This document shows, piece by piece, positions 11,166 to 22,528 of a stretch of 64,000 bases of DNA. The stretch covers positions 47,501 through 111,500 of the forward strand of contig JAJTWR010000401.1 of the NCBI GenBank assembly GCA_021613335.1, in the 5' to 3' direction. The notes beneath the pieces were generated by a model. That model made no database searches. It was not told the origin of the DNA and saw only the letters and a program-made list of their open reading frames with translations. Position numbers and translations under genes: made by a program. Position 1 is the stretch's first letter. Every line of letters begins with the position of its first letter. The DNA comes from Whitmania pigra. Lineage: Eukaryota > Annelida > Clitellata > Hirudinida > Haemopidae.

Positions 11166-14100
11166 ATGGGATCCTTAATGATGGATGAGTACGGAATACT
11201 GGAATCGATCAGACTTGGTGATTTGTCACAGATCAAGACGATCTTCCTCAAGAGGATCAGAGATAGAACGCGCATGCAGCATATCATCCTCTCGACTCTC
11301 CAAAGAACTCAGGGAGGGAACAAAGACGTGCCTTTTCTGCTGGCCGCTACGACCGAAGATTGGTCCATTTTGTCTTTCTTTGTGAAAGAGTGCTTAATCG
11401 ACGTCAACCAGCCAGTAGAAATCGATCTTTCGCTTCGTGAATTGACTTACGCCATCATCTCCGCCATCAACGCAGACAGAATCGATGTGCTCGACTGGAT
11501 CTTGAAAAACGGCGGCGATCCGACCGTGATCGATGGCAAAGGTTGGACGCCTCTGCACCACGCAGTGACGCACCTCAGCTACAATTCGACGAAGCGACTT
11601 CTGAAGACATCGTTGGAAGGCATCGATCTGGAGAACTCCGAGGGGGAAACTGCTCTACACATCGCATCGAAAGCGGGTCACGTGGAGTTGGTCAGACTAC
11701 TCGTCGAGGTGGGCAAATCGCACGTCGGTTCGGCTCGCAGTTTCGACGGAATGACGCCTATACACGTGGCCGCCAAGGAAGGCAACTACCACCTGGTTCA
11801 AATATTCTGCGAAAAGTATAACGTCAGTGCAAAGTCTCAGTACAAATGCAGAATGCCGGACGAAAAATCTTACGTCCTCAGGTGTCCAATTCACGTCGCA
11901 GCAGCAGAAGGCAACTCCTCGACGGTAAAAGTCCTTCTCAAGTTTTCCGAAGCCAATGCTCTTGATTCGTTCAGCAACACGCCGCTGCACTGCTGTTTCA
12001 TGCAGAAATTCAACGAAAACCTGATGAAATCCATGGAGGATTACGAAGAAACTGTCAAAGTTCTCGTACAGCACGGAGGAAACCCAAACCTTCCCAATAG
12101 TCGTGGCGTAACTGCCATCGATCTTGCCAAAATGAATGGCTTTCAGTTCCTCGTGGACTTCTTGACATCCAACAAAAGATGGTCTTCTTTAAGAGCATCA
12201 TCTACCAAGACTAACGGCAATGCGGAAGTGTCCACCTTCAAACAGAGGCCACCGTCGGCAGTTCTGGTGGGCAACGGTTCCCTTGGGTATCAAAGAACGT
12301 TGTCAAACACCAGTTATCACATCGAATCTGAACATCCCGACCAGAGAATTCTTCCTCAGGAACTAAATCAAAGCTACCAGCAGGAACTACCGCCTACAAA
12401 ACCTAGCACGGGTAAATCATCCGAGAGAGAAAAAGAAAGAACCTCTAAAGCAAAAGGCAAGAAACAGCAAGTCATCGATAACGAATCGTCTGACACGAGT
12501 CCTGAGAAAAATTCTTCCTTGAAGCATCGAAAGAGCAAAACCCAGACTACTAAGTTTGATAGCAGAGTAGAATCTCAGTCCATTCCATCAGAACCAAATT
12601 CCGAGCGCAGCGAAGATGTAACTCAGTGGCTCAAACAACAAGCCAAACTGCTAAAGGACAAGGATAGCCACGAAAAGACAGTTCCAGTTGCTCAAAGCAC
12701 CCCACCTCCTAGTCCTAAAAAGAATCCCACGTCAGCACAATCAGGTGTCAGCATCATTTCCTCATCTCCAAAGAAATCCAAGCAGAAGCCTCCCCCTCCT
12801 CCGAAACCTTTCAAGAACAAAAACATTCTGACCACCAAGGTTCAGGAAACAGCAACGATCGATTCCGAAGACAACGTTTCTTCTGTCGATCAAAGTTTCG
12901 AGTCAAACGATCCAGTCAAACCAGTCCCAAAGCCACGAGTCAAAGCCTCGAACGAATACTTCAAACAGGCAGCACACGGTGAAGATGCCTCAAAGAAGAA
13001 CATCAAAAACATGGCCAAGATGTTTGACCAGGTCGCTCAAAAATTGGACGACAACAAGTGGAACAAAAAGGTGCCTGTACTGCCAGTCATGAAAAATGTA
13101 ACTCCAATGGACAATCTGCAAAAGTCTCCTAGGAAAGGCAGGCAAAACTTGAGCGAAGAAGCAGAAACTAAAGAACCAGTAAGAGTTCTTCCAACAACAG
13201 CCAATAAACAAATGCCAAATAAAATGAATGTCGAGCAATCGAGCCCGAAGAAAATGGCTCTGAAACCACCGATCAGTAAGATGGCGCCTGTCGCCAGCAG
13301 CGACGATGACGACGATGACAATTACGATGATGATTATGATCAGGTAGAGGAAATGGATGTCAAAGTTCCGCCGGCAGTGCAGAAGAAAGTGGCTCTCAAA
13401 CCACCGACCAAGAGCGTGGCTCCAGTCGCGACAAGTGACGGCGATGACGACGACGATACCGACGGCTCAGAAAAAAACGACAGCGACAGCGAAAGCGATC
13501 ACGAGGTCAGACAGGTGAAGAAACCGAGTCCAAATTACCAAGTGAAAGGTGCAACTCAATACGTGAAAGCAGTTGCGCCTCCTCCAGTTGATGATGACGA
13601 TGATGATGATGATGATGTTGAAGAGGAAGAAGAAGAAGAAGAAGACTACGACGAAGAAGAAGAAAACGAAGAGGAAGAGGAGGAGGAAGAACAAGATTCA
13701 GAAGCAGATGAACAAGAACAGCCCGAGCCAGTCGTCAACACGAGAACGGTTTTCATAACAAAAAACAGCGACAAGAAGTTGGGATTCTCGGTCATCGGAG
13801 GTAACCATGACGGCATTTTCGTCCATACGGTCCACAAAAATCCAAGCCTGAAACCGGGAGACAGGATCGTCGAAGTTAACGGAAAGCCGGTGACAGGGAA
13901 GACCAAGGAAGAAATGTACAAGCTCTTCGAATTCATTGCTTCGACCTCCGATAAAGTGGCGCTAGAGCTGGCAAACGACAAGACAGAAGTCTACCAAGAA
14001 ATAGTCAAGAATGGAGGCGGTGGGGGTGACAGGTTCTACGTGAGGGCCAAGTTTACCCACGACAGTGGGAAGAAGAAAGAACTAAAAATCAGAGAGGGGG

Positions 14101-15692
14101 AAGTGTTCTACGTCTCCGATACGTTTCCTGAGAAGTACGAGGGCATGTGGAAAGCCCAGAGGATTTCTTTGAGCACGAGGAAGTCTGATGACATTGGATC
14201 GGGATTCATACCCAACAAGCAGAGGGCTGACCAGCTAGCCTTGAAGCATCACTTGAACAACAGCAGCAGCGGCCGAAACAGCGGCTTTATGAGGAGCTTC
14301 AGAAGGACGAAATCTGCCGAGAGAATTGCGCACAAAAACGGAAAATTGAACGAAAGTGCGGACACTTTCAATACTAGTCTCACGTTGGTCGGATATGAAA
14401 GAGTCATGCAGGCTCCGCCACCGGCCCGCAAAAGGCCCGTCATAATCCTCGGCCTATTCTGCGACGTAGTGATCAACATGCTCGTCCAGGATTCTCCGGA
14501 TCTCTTTTTCCTTCCTCCATCGTCCGCGCAACTCGAGCTTACAGACGGAGACTTTGACGATGCACCGGTCGACGTTGAGCTCATGCAGAGATTGATTTCG
14601 GCCCAGGAGAATTCAGACAGGCACTTACTCGTCATCATGTCTCCCCAGGCGATTGACTATCTTATGAAGAAGACAAACTTCGATCCTATTGTCATCTTCA
14701 TATCGCCAGTCTCTAAGGCTGTGGTCAAAGCCGTCAAGGGAAAGCTGGCTCCTCATTACGAAAAAAACCCAACCCATCTCTACGAGGAAGCTTCAAAGTT
14801 TGAGAAATCTTATTCTCATTTGTTCTCCGCCATCGTCTCTTACACGACAGACAACTGGTGGTTCTTCCACGTCAAGGACACGGTCAACCAGCAACAGCAG
14901 CAGAACATTTGGATTCCAGAAGAATTGGCTCTGATCGTCAAGAAGAAGGTTCCCTTGGCGCCAAAACCTGAGGCAAAGACGAAGGAGGTGAACCCAAGGA
15001 AACTCATGTCCAGAACGATGGATGATCTTCACTTTCATGGGAATAAGAATGCAAGTTTTGATGAGAAATCAACTGATTTCAACAAGAAAACTTTTGGTAA
15101 TGCATCTTTGTCTGCTCTCCCACCTAAGGGTAGAACTCAGCCCCAATCGAGGCTTCCTGCCCCCACTCCTGTGAAGAGGGCAGAACCAGAGCCACCCGCG
15201 ATGATCATAAAACCAAAGTCTCAAATTCAAGCCCCAAAAGGCAAACCAGCTCAGGCACCCCAGGCTGAACTGACCAAGAAAAGCAGGGGCAAACACGAGG
15301 TGAATGATGATGACAGCGAAGAGGAGGAGGATGAAGAAGAAGAAGAAGAAGAACAAGAAGATGACGATGATGAAGGCGATGAAATAGCATTTGTTAAGAA
15401 GGCTCAAATTCCAGTCACCAAGTTGGACTCATGTCCGCAAACGTTTGGCAGGGAAAGAAGATTGCACAGCGAAGCTGATGCTCCGAAACAGAAGGTCTAC
15501 ACGGCGAGGAATATAGATCCACCGCCATCACTAACATCAAAACCCAGAGCCATGTTCGTAAGACCCGGTCAACCCGGCTTCAACTCCAGCTCTGGACCAG
15601 ATTCGATAGCGAGTCACAATTCAGTTGATGCCAAAAAGTTCAACAAGAATGCTATTAAGAAGCAGACGAGCAACTCCGTGAGTGTTTTCTGA
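11166..15692 (+). CDS. Ankyrin-repeat MAGUK with ZO-type PDZ-SH3-guanylate-kinase core
   Basis: One uninterrupted 1508-codon ORF. Residues about 45-345 contain at least five ankyrin repeats (WTPLHHA, ETALHIASKAGH, MTPIHVAAKEGN, CPIHVAAAEGN, NTPLHCC). A long disordered Lys/Pro/Ser-rich linker follows, with PPPPPKP and three related ALKPP/VAP-plus-poly-Asp units near 697, 742 and 800, then an Asp/Glu tract (about 806-850). PDZ is 860-937 (KLGFSVIGG, GDRIVEVNGKPV). SH3 is 955-1026 (DRFYVRAKF, GEVFYVSDT, FIPNKQRADQLA). The guanylate-kinase-like domain is about 1085-1260 (RPVIILG, WWFFHVKDTVNQQQQQN) and lacks an ATP-binding P-loop. The SH3-GK unit resembles zonula occludens proteins and polychaetoid, junction scaffolds under the plasma membrane, but I see no ZU5 domain, and the ankyrin N-terminus is not typical of ZO. 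A second acidic tract is at 1381-1403; the C-terminus SVF could be a PDZ ligand. The sequence TTCTATCGCTGTAG just before 11154 looks like an acceptor, so a 5' untranslated exon is likely. Confidence 0.9.
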   Translation: MGSLMMDEYGILESIRLGDLSQIKTIFLKRIRDRTRMQHIILSTLQRTQGGNKDVPFLLAATTEDWSILSFFVKECLIDVNQPVEIDLSLRELTYAIISAINADRIDVLDWILKNGGDPTVIDGKGWTPLHHAVTHLSYNSTKRLLKTSLEGIDLENSEGETALHIASKAGHVELVRLLVEVGKSHVGSARSFDGMTPIHVAAKEGNYHLVQIFCEKYNVSAKSQYKCRMPDEKSYVLRCPIHVAAAEGNSSTVKVLLKFSEANALDSFSNTPLHCCFMQKFNENLMKSMEDYEETVKVLVQHGGNPNLPNSRGVTAIDLAKMNGFQFLVDFLTSNKRWSSLRASSTKTNGNAEVSTFKQRPPSAVLVGNGSLGYQRTLSNTSYHIESEHPDQRILPQELNQSYQQELPPTKPSTGKSSEREKERTSKAKGKKQQVIDNESSDTSPEKNSSLKHRKSKTQTTKFDSRVESQSIPSEPNSERSEDVTQWLKQQAKLLKDKDSHEKTVPVAQSTPPPSPKKNPTSAQSGVSIISSSPKKSKQKPPPPPKPFKNKNILTTKVQETATIDSEDNVSSVDQSFESNDPVKPVPKPRVKASNEYFKQAAHGEDASKKNIKNMAKMFDQVAQKLDDNKWNKKVPVLPVMKNVTPMDNLQKSPRKGRQNLSEEAETKEPVRVLPTTANKQMPNKMNVEQSSPKKMALKPPISKMAPVASSDDDDDDNYDDDYDQVEEMDVKVPPAVQKKVALKPPTKSVAPVATSDGDDDDDTDGSEKNDSDSESDHEVRQVKKPSPNYQVKGATQYVKAVAPPPVDDDDDDDDDVEEEEEEEEDYDEEEENEEEEEEEEQDSEADEQEQPEPVVNTRTVFITKNSDKKLGFSVIGGNHDGIFVHTVHKNPSLKPGDRIVEVNGKPVTGKTKEEMYKLFEFIASTSDKVALELANDKTEVYQEIVKNGGGGGDRFYVRAKFTHDSGKKKELKIREGEVFYVSDTFPEKYEGMWKAQRISLSTRKSDDIGSGFIPNKQRADQLALKHHLNNSSSGRNSGFMRSFRRTKSAERIAHKNGKLNESADTFNTSLTLVGYERVMQAPPPARKRPVIILGLFCDVVINMLVQDSPDLFFLPPSSAQLELTDGDFDDAPVDVELMQRLISAQENSDRHLLVIMSPQAIDYLMKKTNFDPIVIFISPVSKAVVKAVKGKLAPHYEKNPTHLYEEASKFEKSYSHLFSAIVSYTTDNWWFFHVKDTVNQQQQQNIWIPEELALIVKKKVPLAPKPEAKTKEVNPRKLMSRTMDDLHFHGNKNASFDEKSTDFNKKTFGNASLSALPPKGRTQPQSRLPAPTPVKRAEPEPPAMIIKPKSQIQAPKGKPAQAPQAELTKKSRGKHEVNDDDSEEEEDEEEEEEEQEDDDDEGDEIAFVKKAQIPVTKLDSCPQTFGRERRLHSEADAPKQKVYTARNIDPPPSLTSKPRAMFVRPGQPGFNSSSGPDSIASHNSVDAKKFNKNAIKKQTSNSVSVF

Positions 15693-16178
15693 TGCGTAGC
15701 ATCACCAGTCACAATGAGATTGGACTAGCTTAAAAATAGCCATTACTTCATGAGTTAAGCAAATCTTTTTTAATAATATTTAGAACAAAGGTATTGACAA
15801 TCTCTAAACTTAATATTCTACATAATTTATTTTGGAAAATTCTTCAAAGTATATATTATTATTTATATATTAACCTTTTTTGTACTTTTTCAGGGCAAGG
15901 AAACACCTCTTTAAATTGAATGATTGTCTTCAGCATAAACGTTTAGAGCAGAATTGATAAAAGAAAACTGATCGTTGAATTTGAATTTTTTAGTAACACT
16001 ACGTCGATTGAGATTACTAGTGATCTAGATAAATTGTAACCGTTTTCATCCATATTTGTTCTCTATTGAATGGTTTTTATTGCTGTTTCTGAGTTGGCCA
16101 TGTGCTTATCTGTAAATAATCCACTTGTTTGTACTTCGAAGCATTTTTTTATCTTTTATTTGTCGGTTCTTTGGAGAA

Positions 16179-16184
16179 AATAAA
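16179..16184 (+). terminator. Probable polyadenylation signal of the MAGUK gene
   Basis: AATAAA about 490 bases after the MAGUK stop codon, in AT-rich sequence consistent with a 3' UTR. Confidence 0.5.
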
Positions 16185-16677
16185 GTCTTCCAAAGCCAAA
16201 AGTTCTGTAGATGAATGTTTGTGTATTTGCCTCGTGTTTCATTGAATCTTTGCTTGATATTGTTGTTGTTGATGCTGACCAAGTATTTTACTGTGGTTTT
16301 AAAAGTGTTTTAAAATCAAATAATACTGTAATACTAACGAGGAACCATTTTTATAAATGGAAGAGATGGTTTCCAATCGCATTGGATCGTAACATTAACA
16401 AGAAATAAAAACGCACTTTTAATTTAACATTGTAGTGATTTTATTATGTCTACAAATCACATTTTAATACGAATTGTTTCTCTACAACATTTGGAGATGC
16501 AGTGATTCTATGCGATGTAGAGCAGCGCTCCGGCATCTTTGGGCACAAATGTTGTACTTAATTATCAATGCCAAGATTTCTATAGCTCAAACAAAAAAGT
16601 AGTTCAAAAATATTTAAATTTTGTATGATCAAAAAAAATGCTCTTCATAGACGAGTAAATTTGTTGAAACGAGCATG

Positions 16678-16754
16678 TTATTTCTTCAGCTCAGTCAGTT
16701 GATGATACTGTTGCCAAACATTCCTGCAATCACCAAGAGCGTTGTGGTAGCTAC
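16678..16754 (-). CDS. Possible terminal exon of a DEDD-type exonuclease-like protein
   Basis: Minus-strand frame from a possible acceptor (GGAAAG|GT at 16755) reads GSYHNALGDCRNVWQQYH, then about seven residues and a TAA at 16680-16678. An H-N-A-L-x-D-C/A-R pattern is typical of the last catalytic motif (His and Asp) of DEDDh 3'-5' exonucleases. A TTTATT at about 16439 (AATAAA on the minus strand) would suit a 3' end. I could not find convincing upstream exons before the IVD gene begins, so this may be a relic. Confidence 0.3.
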
Positions 16755-17225
16755 CTTTCCAAGTTGTTAAGACTTATCCAATGGTGAAAAATCGTAGAAG
16801 TGTTAAATCTGGTTGGCCGACTTATATTGACCTAGCCTCATTCTGTCATTCTTCTCAAATGATTCATAGATTGAAAGTCGGAACATCCACGAGGAAATTT
16901 CTATTTGCTGTCTACCTTGCAAGAGCTCTCGTTTTAAATTTAATATTTCACATTAAATAATTCCTTAACATAACATAATTATTTAATCGATCAAGCCTCT
17001 GCTTTAACCAAAGGCTAAAGTTCATAACCTGCTCAGCATAGTAACTTACGATTTATTAATAAAATATGTTATTAAATAACACAATCAGTAACAAATAAAA
17101 ACTTTATTGTTTTCTAAATGAAATTTCTGCCAAATGTCGATGCTATGTTTTGGGATCTTCGCTAGGTACACGTTATAGGCCGCTGGAACAACTTCAGCGC
17201 TGTTCTCTCGTAAACTGGTTAAGTT

Positions 17226-20200
17226 ATGGCACTGAAATTGATCAAAAACTTGCGTATTTTGAACAAATCACAATATGTACTGGCCATTTCGAGTCGTCAT
17301 AACGGGGACTATTACCCAGTCCATGACGACTTGTACGGTTTGAGCGAACATCACAAGCAGGTAAATATTCCGTTTCTTGTTAATAATTGCATCAGAGACT
17401 CTGTCAACTAGGGTTTAAAAATTTAAGAATTTTAATTAAAGAAAGATTGAAAAAAGCATAAGATAGATTGGAATCCACAAAACACTCTTTTTTTTAATAA
17501 TTGAATTTTAGGAACACAATGCTCCTACGAGTATAATACCTGTGTTTAATATCATTGACAATCTATGTAATATTATTATTCAATACTAAATTTATGTTTA
17601 TGGTCACAACAATCTAGATAAACATTGTCTATGTTTGCAAACAAAACAGTTGAGGCAAACAGTATTCCAGTTTGTACAGAAGGAGTTGGCACCAAAAGCT
17701 GCTCAAATCGACAAAGAAAATAATTTTGCAGACATGAGGGTCTGTTAATTTCTTGTCAATAAAGTTGTTTTTTTCCTGATATTTCAATGATAATCACCAG
17801 TTTTCTGTTAATAATAAAGGTTTCAATAATAATTATTATAGTAATTTAGTAAATAAACTTTTATTTCATGACTTTAATACTTTATTAAATTTTGGTTATT
17901 AAGTCTAAAGTTTAATTATTGTTTTTTTTAATTGAATTGGGAAAAATTTAATTTAAGGAGACTAACGTTTTAGTGCTAAAGATATACTCCACTCAGAAAT
18001 AAGTCAGCAAAAACTGAAATACAAACTAAAATCTATTTAATAAGTATTTGAATATTCAACTACTTATTCACCAAATGAATATTAATGAATATTTTTAACT
18101 TATATTTATTTCAGCTCTTCATTTAATCCTGTTTTGTTTTTCTTAAAAAGGACTTCTGGTTAAAATGTGGTTCGATGGGACTTTTAGGAATAACAGCATC
18201 GGGTTGGTAGTGGAATTGTTGCTGAGATTGTTACATTATCATATTATCATTATAATATTCAAATATGTTGAAAGTTAATTGGTTAATTAGTTAATTATTA
18301 ATAATTAAAGTCGTTGCAACGTTTGGTCCGAGGGCATGGTGTTCATACCTAGATCAGGTTTCCGAGTTTTTAATGATAATTTGACATTTTATTTTAATGT
18401 AAGTTGTGATAAATGTTGAAGTAATAAATATTGGTTTTGATAATCAAATAAGATTGACTAATTAATTAATAATCAAATAAGATTTACTAATTAATTAATA
18501 ACAAATTATGACTTATAATCAAACTTGATACTGACAGCGTCATCATCATCATCTTGGAAAACGCATCGCCTAATATCATCAATCGATCATTATTGTCACT
18601 AAGCCATCACCATCATTATCTAATTATCAACATCAGTGCCATCATCATCATCACTCTTCCTCAGCTGAACACGGGGGTACGGAAGCGAGCTACCTCGACC
18701 ACTGCATTGTCATCGAGGAGATGTCGCGAGCCAGCGGTTCGGTGGCTCTCAGTTACGGAGCCCACTCCAACCTGTGCGTCAATCAGATCGACAGGTACGC
18801 CAGCGAGGAGCAGAAGGCCAGGTATTTGCCCAAGGTGAGCTGCGGTGATGGTTATAGTGTTGATGATGATGGTGATGATGATCATGATGATGATGATGAT
18901 CATGATGATGATGATGATCATGATGATGATGATCATGATAGTGATGACGATGTTGTTGCAGCTGTGTTCAGGGGAGTTCATAGGAGCACTGGCCATGAGC
19001 GAGCACAGTGCAGGGTCAGACGTCGTGTCCATGAAGACGACCGCCAAGAAACAGGGTGACCATTGTTGATGAGGATGATGATGATGATGATGAGGAGGAG
19101 GAGGAGCAGGAGGATGATGACGATGACGATGATAATTGATAGCGATGATGATGATGATGATGGTTCAATCATGGCTTCACTCGATCTATTGATTCATCGT
19201 GCTGATGAATATCAACTAACCAGGGGACTATTACGTACTTAACGGCACCAAGTTCTGGATTACCAACGGACCGAAAGCCGATGTAATCGTCGTTTACGCA
19301 AAGACGGATCCGTCTGCTGGTAAAAATGGGATAACAGCCTTCCTTGTCGAGAAGGTCTGGCAAACATCGCGATAGTCATCATCATCATCATCATCATTAT
19401 CATTATCATGATCACTAACATCCGCACCAGCATCATCATCATCATCATGTTGCATCAAAACCACAGGGCACGGAAGGATTTTCGACCTCCCCGAAGTTGG
19501 ACAAGTTGGGCATGAGAGGATCGGACACATGTGAATTGGTCTTCGAGAATTGCAAGGTTCCTGGTGAGAAATATTTCTTTGTTCGTTCATCATTGTCCTT
19601 GAGCTGTAATATGTCGACTGTAATTTTTCAAGTGGCTGTTGTAATAATTAACATGATTATAAAGTGGTTCTTATAATAATTAATGAATATTATTATTATT
19701 ATTACATAATTAGTAATATTAATTATGATTTATGTAACTGTAACTTCTAATATTGTGATTTTAAAATTAAACAATTGCAATCTCACCGCGCACATTATTT
19801 ATTCAGAGAGCAATGTTCTCGGTCCAGTGAACAAAGGCGTAAAAGTCCTGATGAGCGGCCTCGACATCGAACGACTCGTTCTGGCGGCAGGTCCGGTCGG
19901 GTAAATAAAGCGAATTGTGTTTTTAAATTTAGATTTAAATCTTTTCTTATCCTGGAATCTTTTCTTATCGTCGGACATGTTAAGTTTGATTTGGACGTTT
20001 TAATCTCCCGAGTTCAAATCCAGCTCCGATCAAATAAAATTTAACTTGGGACTGTTTTTATTTATTTCGAACGTAGCTTTAAATTGGTGGTCGATAAATT
20101 AAACGTGCTTAGCGGTGTAAATAAACGAAAGAAACTATACTGATGATTTAAATTTTACTTTTATTTAATTTAAATTTTACTTTTATTTAATTTAAATTTT

Positions 20201-21536
20201 ATTTTTATTTAATTTGAATTTAATTTAAAATGTATTCAAATTTCAGAGTCATACAGGCATGTTGTGATGTCGCCTTCAAATATGCGCACGAAAGGGAAGC
20301 TTTCAAGCAGAAGATTGGAACATTTCAGGCTTGTTTTTGTTTCGAATTAATTTGGATGATGTTGGTAATGATGATAATATCAATCAATTTAATTTGGATG
20401 ATGATGGTAATGATGATAATATCAATCAATTTAATTTGGATGATGATGGTAATGATGATAATATCAATCAATTTAATTTGGATGATGGTGGTAATGATGA
20501 TAATATCAATCAATTTATTCCCGATTCAATGATTGGTCGAACTTTATCACAACAGATGGTGCAGGCGAAGCTTGCGGAGATGTACGTGCGACTGAACACC
20601 TCTCGTTCCTACCTTTACAATGTTGCTAAGGCCCTTGACAACGGACACCTGGTATCCAAGGTTGGTCTGGTGGTGGTGATGATGATGATGATGAAGAGTA
20701 GAAGAATGATAATGGTGGTGATAATGTCTTTGGAAGATGCAGGAATTTTAACTCAAGTGTATGCTTAGGCTTCTGACAAAAAGACAATTTCTATTAGAAA
20801 TATATCTGCCTGATATATTGTTTATATTACTTGCTTATCGTGTGTTTTTAAGTATTTTGCAATTTGTTGATGATCCGACTTGCAATCTTGTTTCATTGAG
20901 ATTCAGGAATGTTGTATAAATATAATTGCATAAATTGTTATGGTAACTGATATAATTAATTATTATAACTGTTATAATAATAAAAATGTTAATAATAAGT
21001 GTAATAGTTAAAAATCATCATAGTTGTTGTTATTTGAATTTGATATTCTTAAACAGGATTCGGCAGCGGTGATCCTGTACACGGCAGAAATGGCAACACA
21101 ATCTGCTCTCGATGCCATCCAAATTCTCGGTGATTTTTATTGTTTATATTTTTTTTTACTAAATCATTATTTCTTTACATGTTTGTTAATGTTTTGTTAA
21201 TTAATTAAGTCCTGACTAATTGGTGTAAGACTAGTTTATTTACAACAATTATTATTGTAGTTTTTATTTTTGGATTTTATAACATTTTTATTATTCGAAT
21301 ATATATATGCTTTTCTACCTTTTTACATTTATTAATGACAAATGGACTCCTCAAATAATTTTAAGCCTTTTCTAAATACATCACCGATGCTTTTCTCCGC
21401 AGGTGGAAACGGCTACATCAACGATTATCCCTGCGGCAGATACTTGAGGGATTCCAAGCTCTTCGAAATAGGAGCGGGAACCACCGAGATCAGGAAGCTG
21501 GTCATAGGTCGCGGAATCAACGCCGAATACCTGTGA
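17226..21536 (+). CDS. IVD: Isovaleryl-CoA dehydrogenase, mitochondrial
   Basis: Twelve exons join in frame to 418 residues: 17226-17360, 17650-17739, 18151-18202, 18665-18834, 18962-19055, 19224-19354, 19467-19563, 19807-19900, 20247-20328, 20556-20660, 21057-21129 and 21403-21536. This flavoprotein of the mitochondrial matrix oxidises isovaleryl-CoA to 3-methylcrotonyl-CoA in leucine breakdown and passes electrons to ETF. The basic, acid-free N-terminus ([14 protein letters not shown]) is a likely targeting peptide. Acyl-CoA dehydrogenase signatures are present: [48 protein letters not shown] differs from other members in its catalytic base position: the Glu sits in the LDIERLVL segment (Glu278 here), and the usual C-terminal Glu is replaced, here by Ala399 in EIGAGTTE. 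Both features are seen. Intron 9 (20329-20555) starts with GC rather than GT. Introns 4-6 and 9 hold GAT-type repeats. Confidence 0.96.
18845..18952. repeat. GATGAT microsatellite in IVD intron 4
   Basis: Near-pure GATGATGATGATCATGATG units between IVD exons 4 and 5. Similar runs lie in intron 5 (19065-19165) and intron 6 (19376-19447). The Asp-, Met- or Ile-rich ORFs crossing them are not genes. Confidence 0.9.
20349..20516. repeat. 42-bp minisatellite in IVD intron 9
   Basis: Four tandem copies of a 42-base unit starting AATTTGGATGATGATGGTAA, beginning at 20349, 20391, 20433 and 20475, nearly identical. It fills most of the GC-AG intron. Because 42 is a multiple of three, several frames stay open on both strands. 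Confidence 0.95.
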
Positions 21537-21902
21537 TAAGGGATCCCTTCTCAACTAATCGGAGCTGCCTCGATCCGTTTGCGATGATCATGGCGTAATC
21601 ATTTTTATCAGTTTCTCGGACGTGCCTTGTCGAATTATGTGTTTTTCTTGCAATTTTATTAATTTGTTGTTAATTATACATCCTGAATCATTTGCCAGTT
21701 TGATTTCCAAAACTATCATCTTGATAATAATATTTTTTATGATATGATTTTATTAATAAATTAATAACCTAATAATCGTATATTGATTCATTATTTTTGC
21801 TTTTGTAATTTGTTTATTTCATATTAATAAATGTTCTGCTTGATTTTGGTGAATGCCAAATTTGTGAATGTTTGCATTGTGACAATCTTGTTATAAATCT
21901 TT

Positions 21903-21908
21903 AATAAA
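21903..21908 (+). terminator. Possible polyadenylation signal of IVD
   Basis: AATAAA 367 bases after the IVD stop codon, in AT-rich non-coding sequence. It is one of several candidate sites. Confidence 0.35.
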
Positions 21909-22528
21909 GCTTGGGTGATGCTACTGGACTCTTAAGTGTCACAGGTGCGTAAATATTCATGGTTTGCCTTTTTAAAAGTTAAGAACTTCGATATCAGGCA
22001 TTTTGAGAAGATGGTCAGCCAATCAGGAAGCGCATGAGTGTTAATGAATTCAATCATGTACTGTACTTCGATTTTGACCTTCAGAAATTCTAAAATATAT
22101 TATTTTGGGAGCAGGTCAACTATGTAATAATTTTCCTTAAAACTTATTATTTCTAATTCTTTTTATTTAACGTTCAAACCTGAGCTAAAGTTGTACTTTG
22201 TGCATGAGAAATATGAAGCATCAGTAGTAACAACCAATTTATTTTAACAGTTCTGGCAAAAGTGGTACGTTTTATCAAAATGACTTTGGCATTGGCGCAC
22301 GTGCCTTTCGAATTATGTTTTGCGGTAATGTTTGCATATTAATTTAAATCGCGACGAGAATATCAATACGGTTTTAGCCAGTTTCAGATGTCATATCGGA
22401 TATGATATGATATGACATATCCAACCAGAACAAAATAAAACCTAAGAGGACCAGCAAAACAAAAATCTATAAGATATAACTAGTAAGTAACTTGTATGTA
22501 AACCATTAAACCCGAAATTAGGCTATTA

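Noticed and set aside
13467..13694. Phe/Val-rich minus-strand ORF opposite the MAGUK gene
   Set aside because: It is the complement of the poly-Glu/Asp coding tract. The other ORFs inside 11166-15692 in other frames are likewise shadows.
20325..20532. Repetitive ORFs on both strands in IVD intron 9
   Set aside because: They come from the 42-bp minisatellite, which keeps frames open because its length is a multiple of three.
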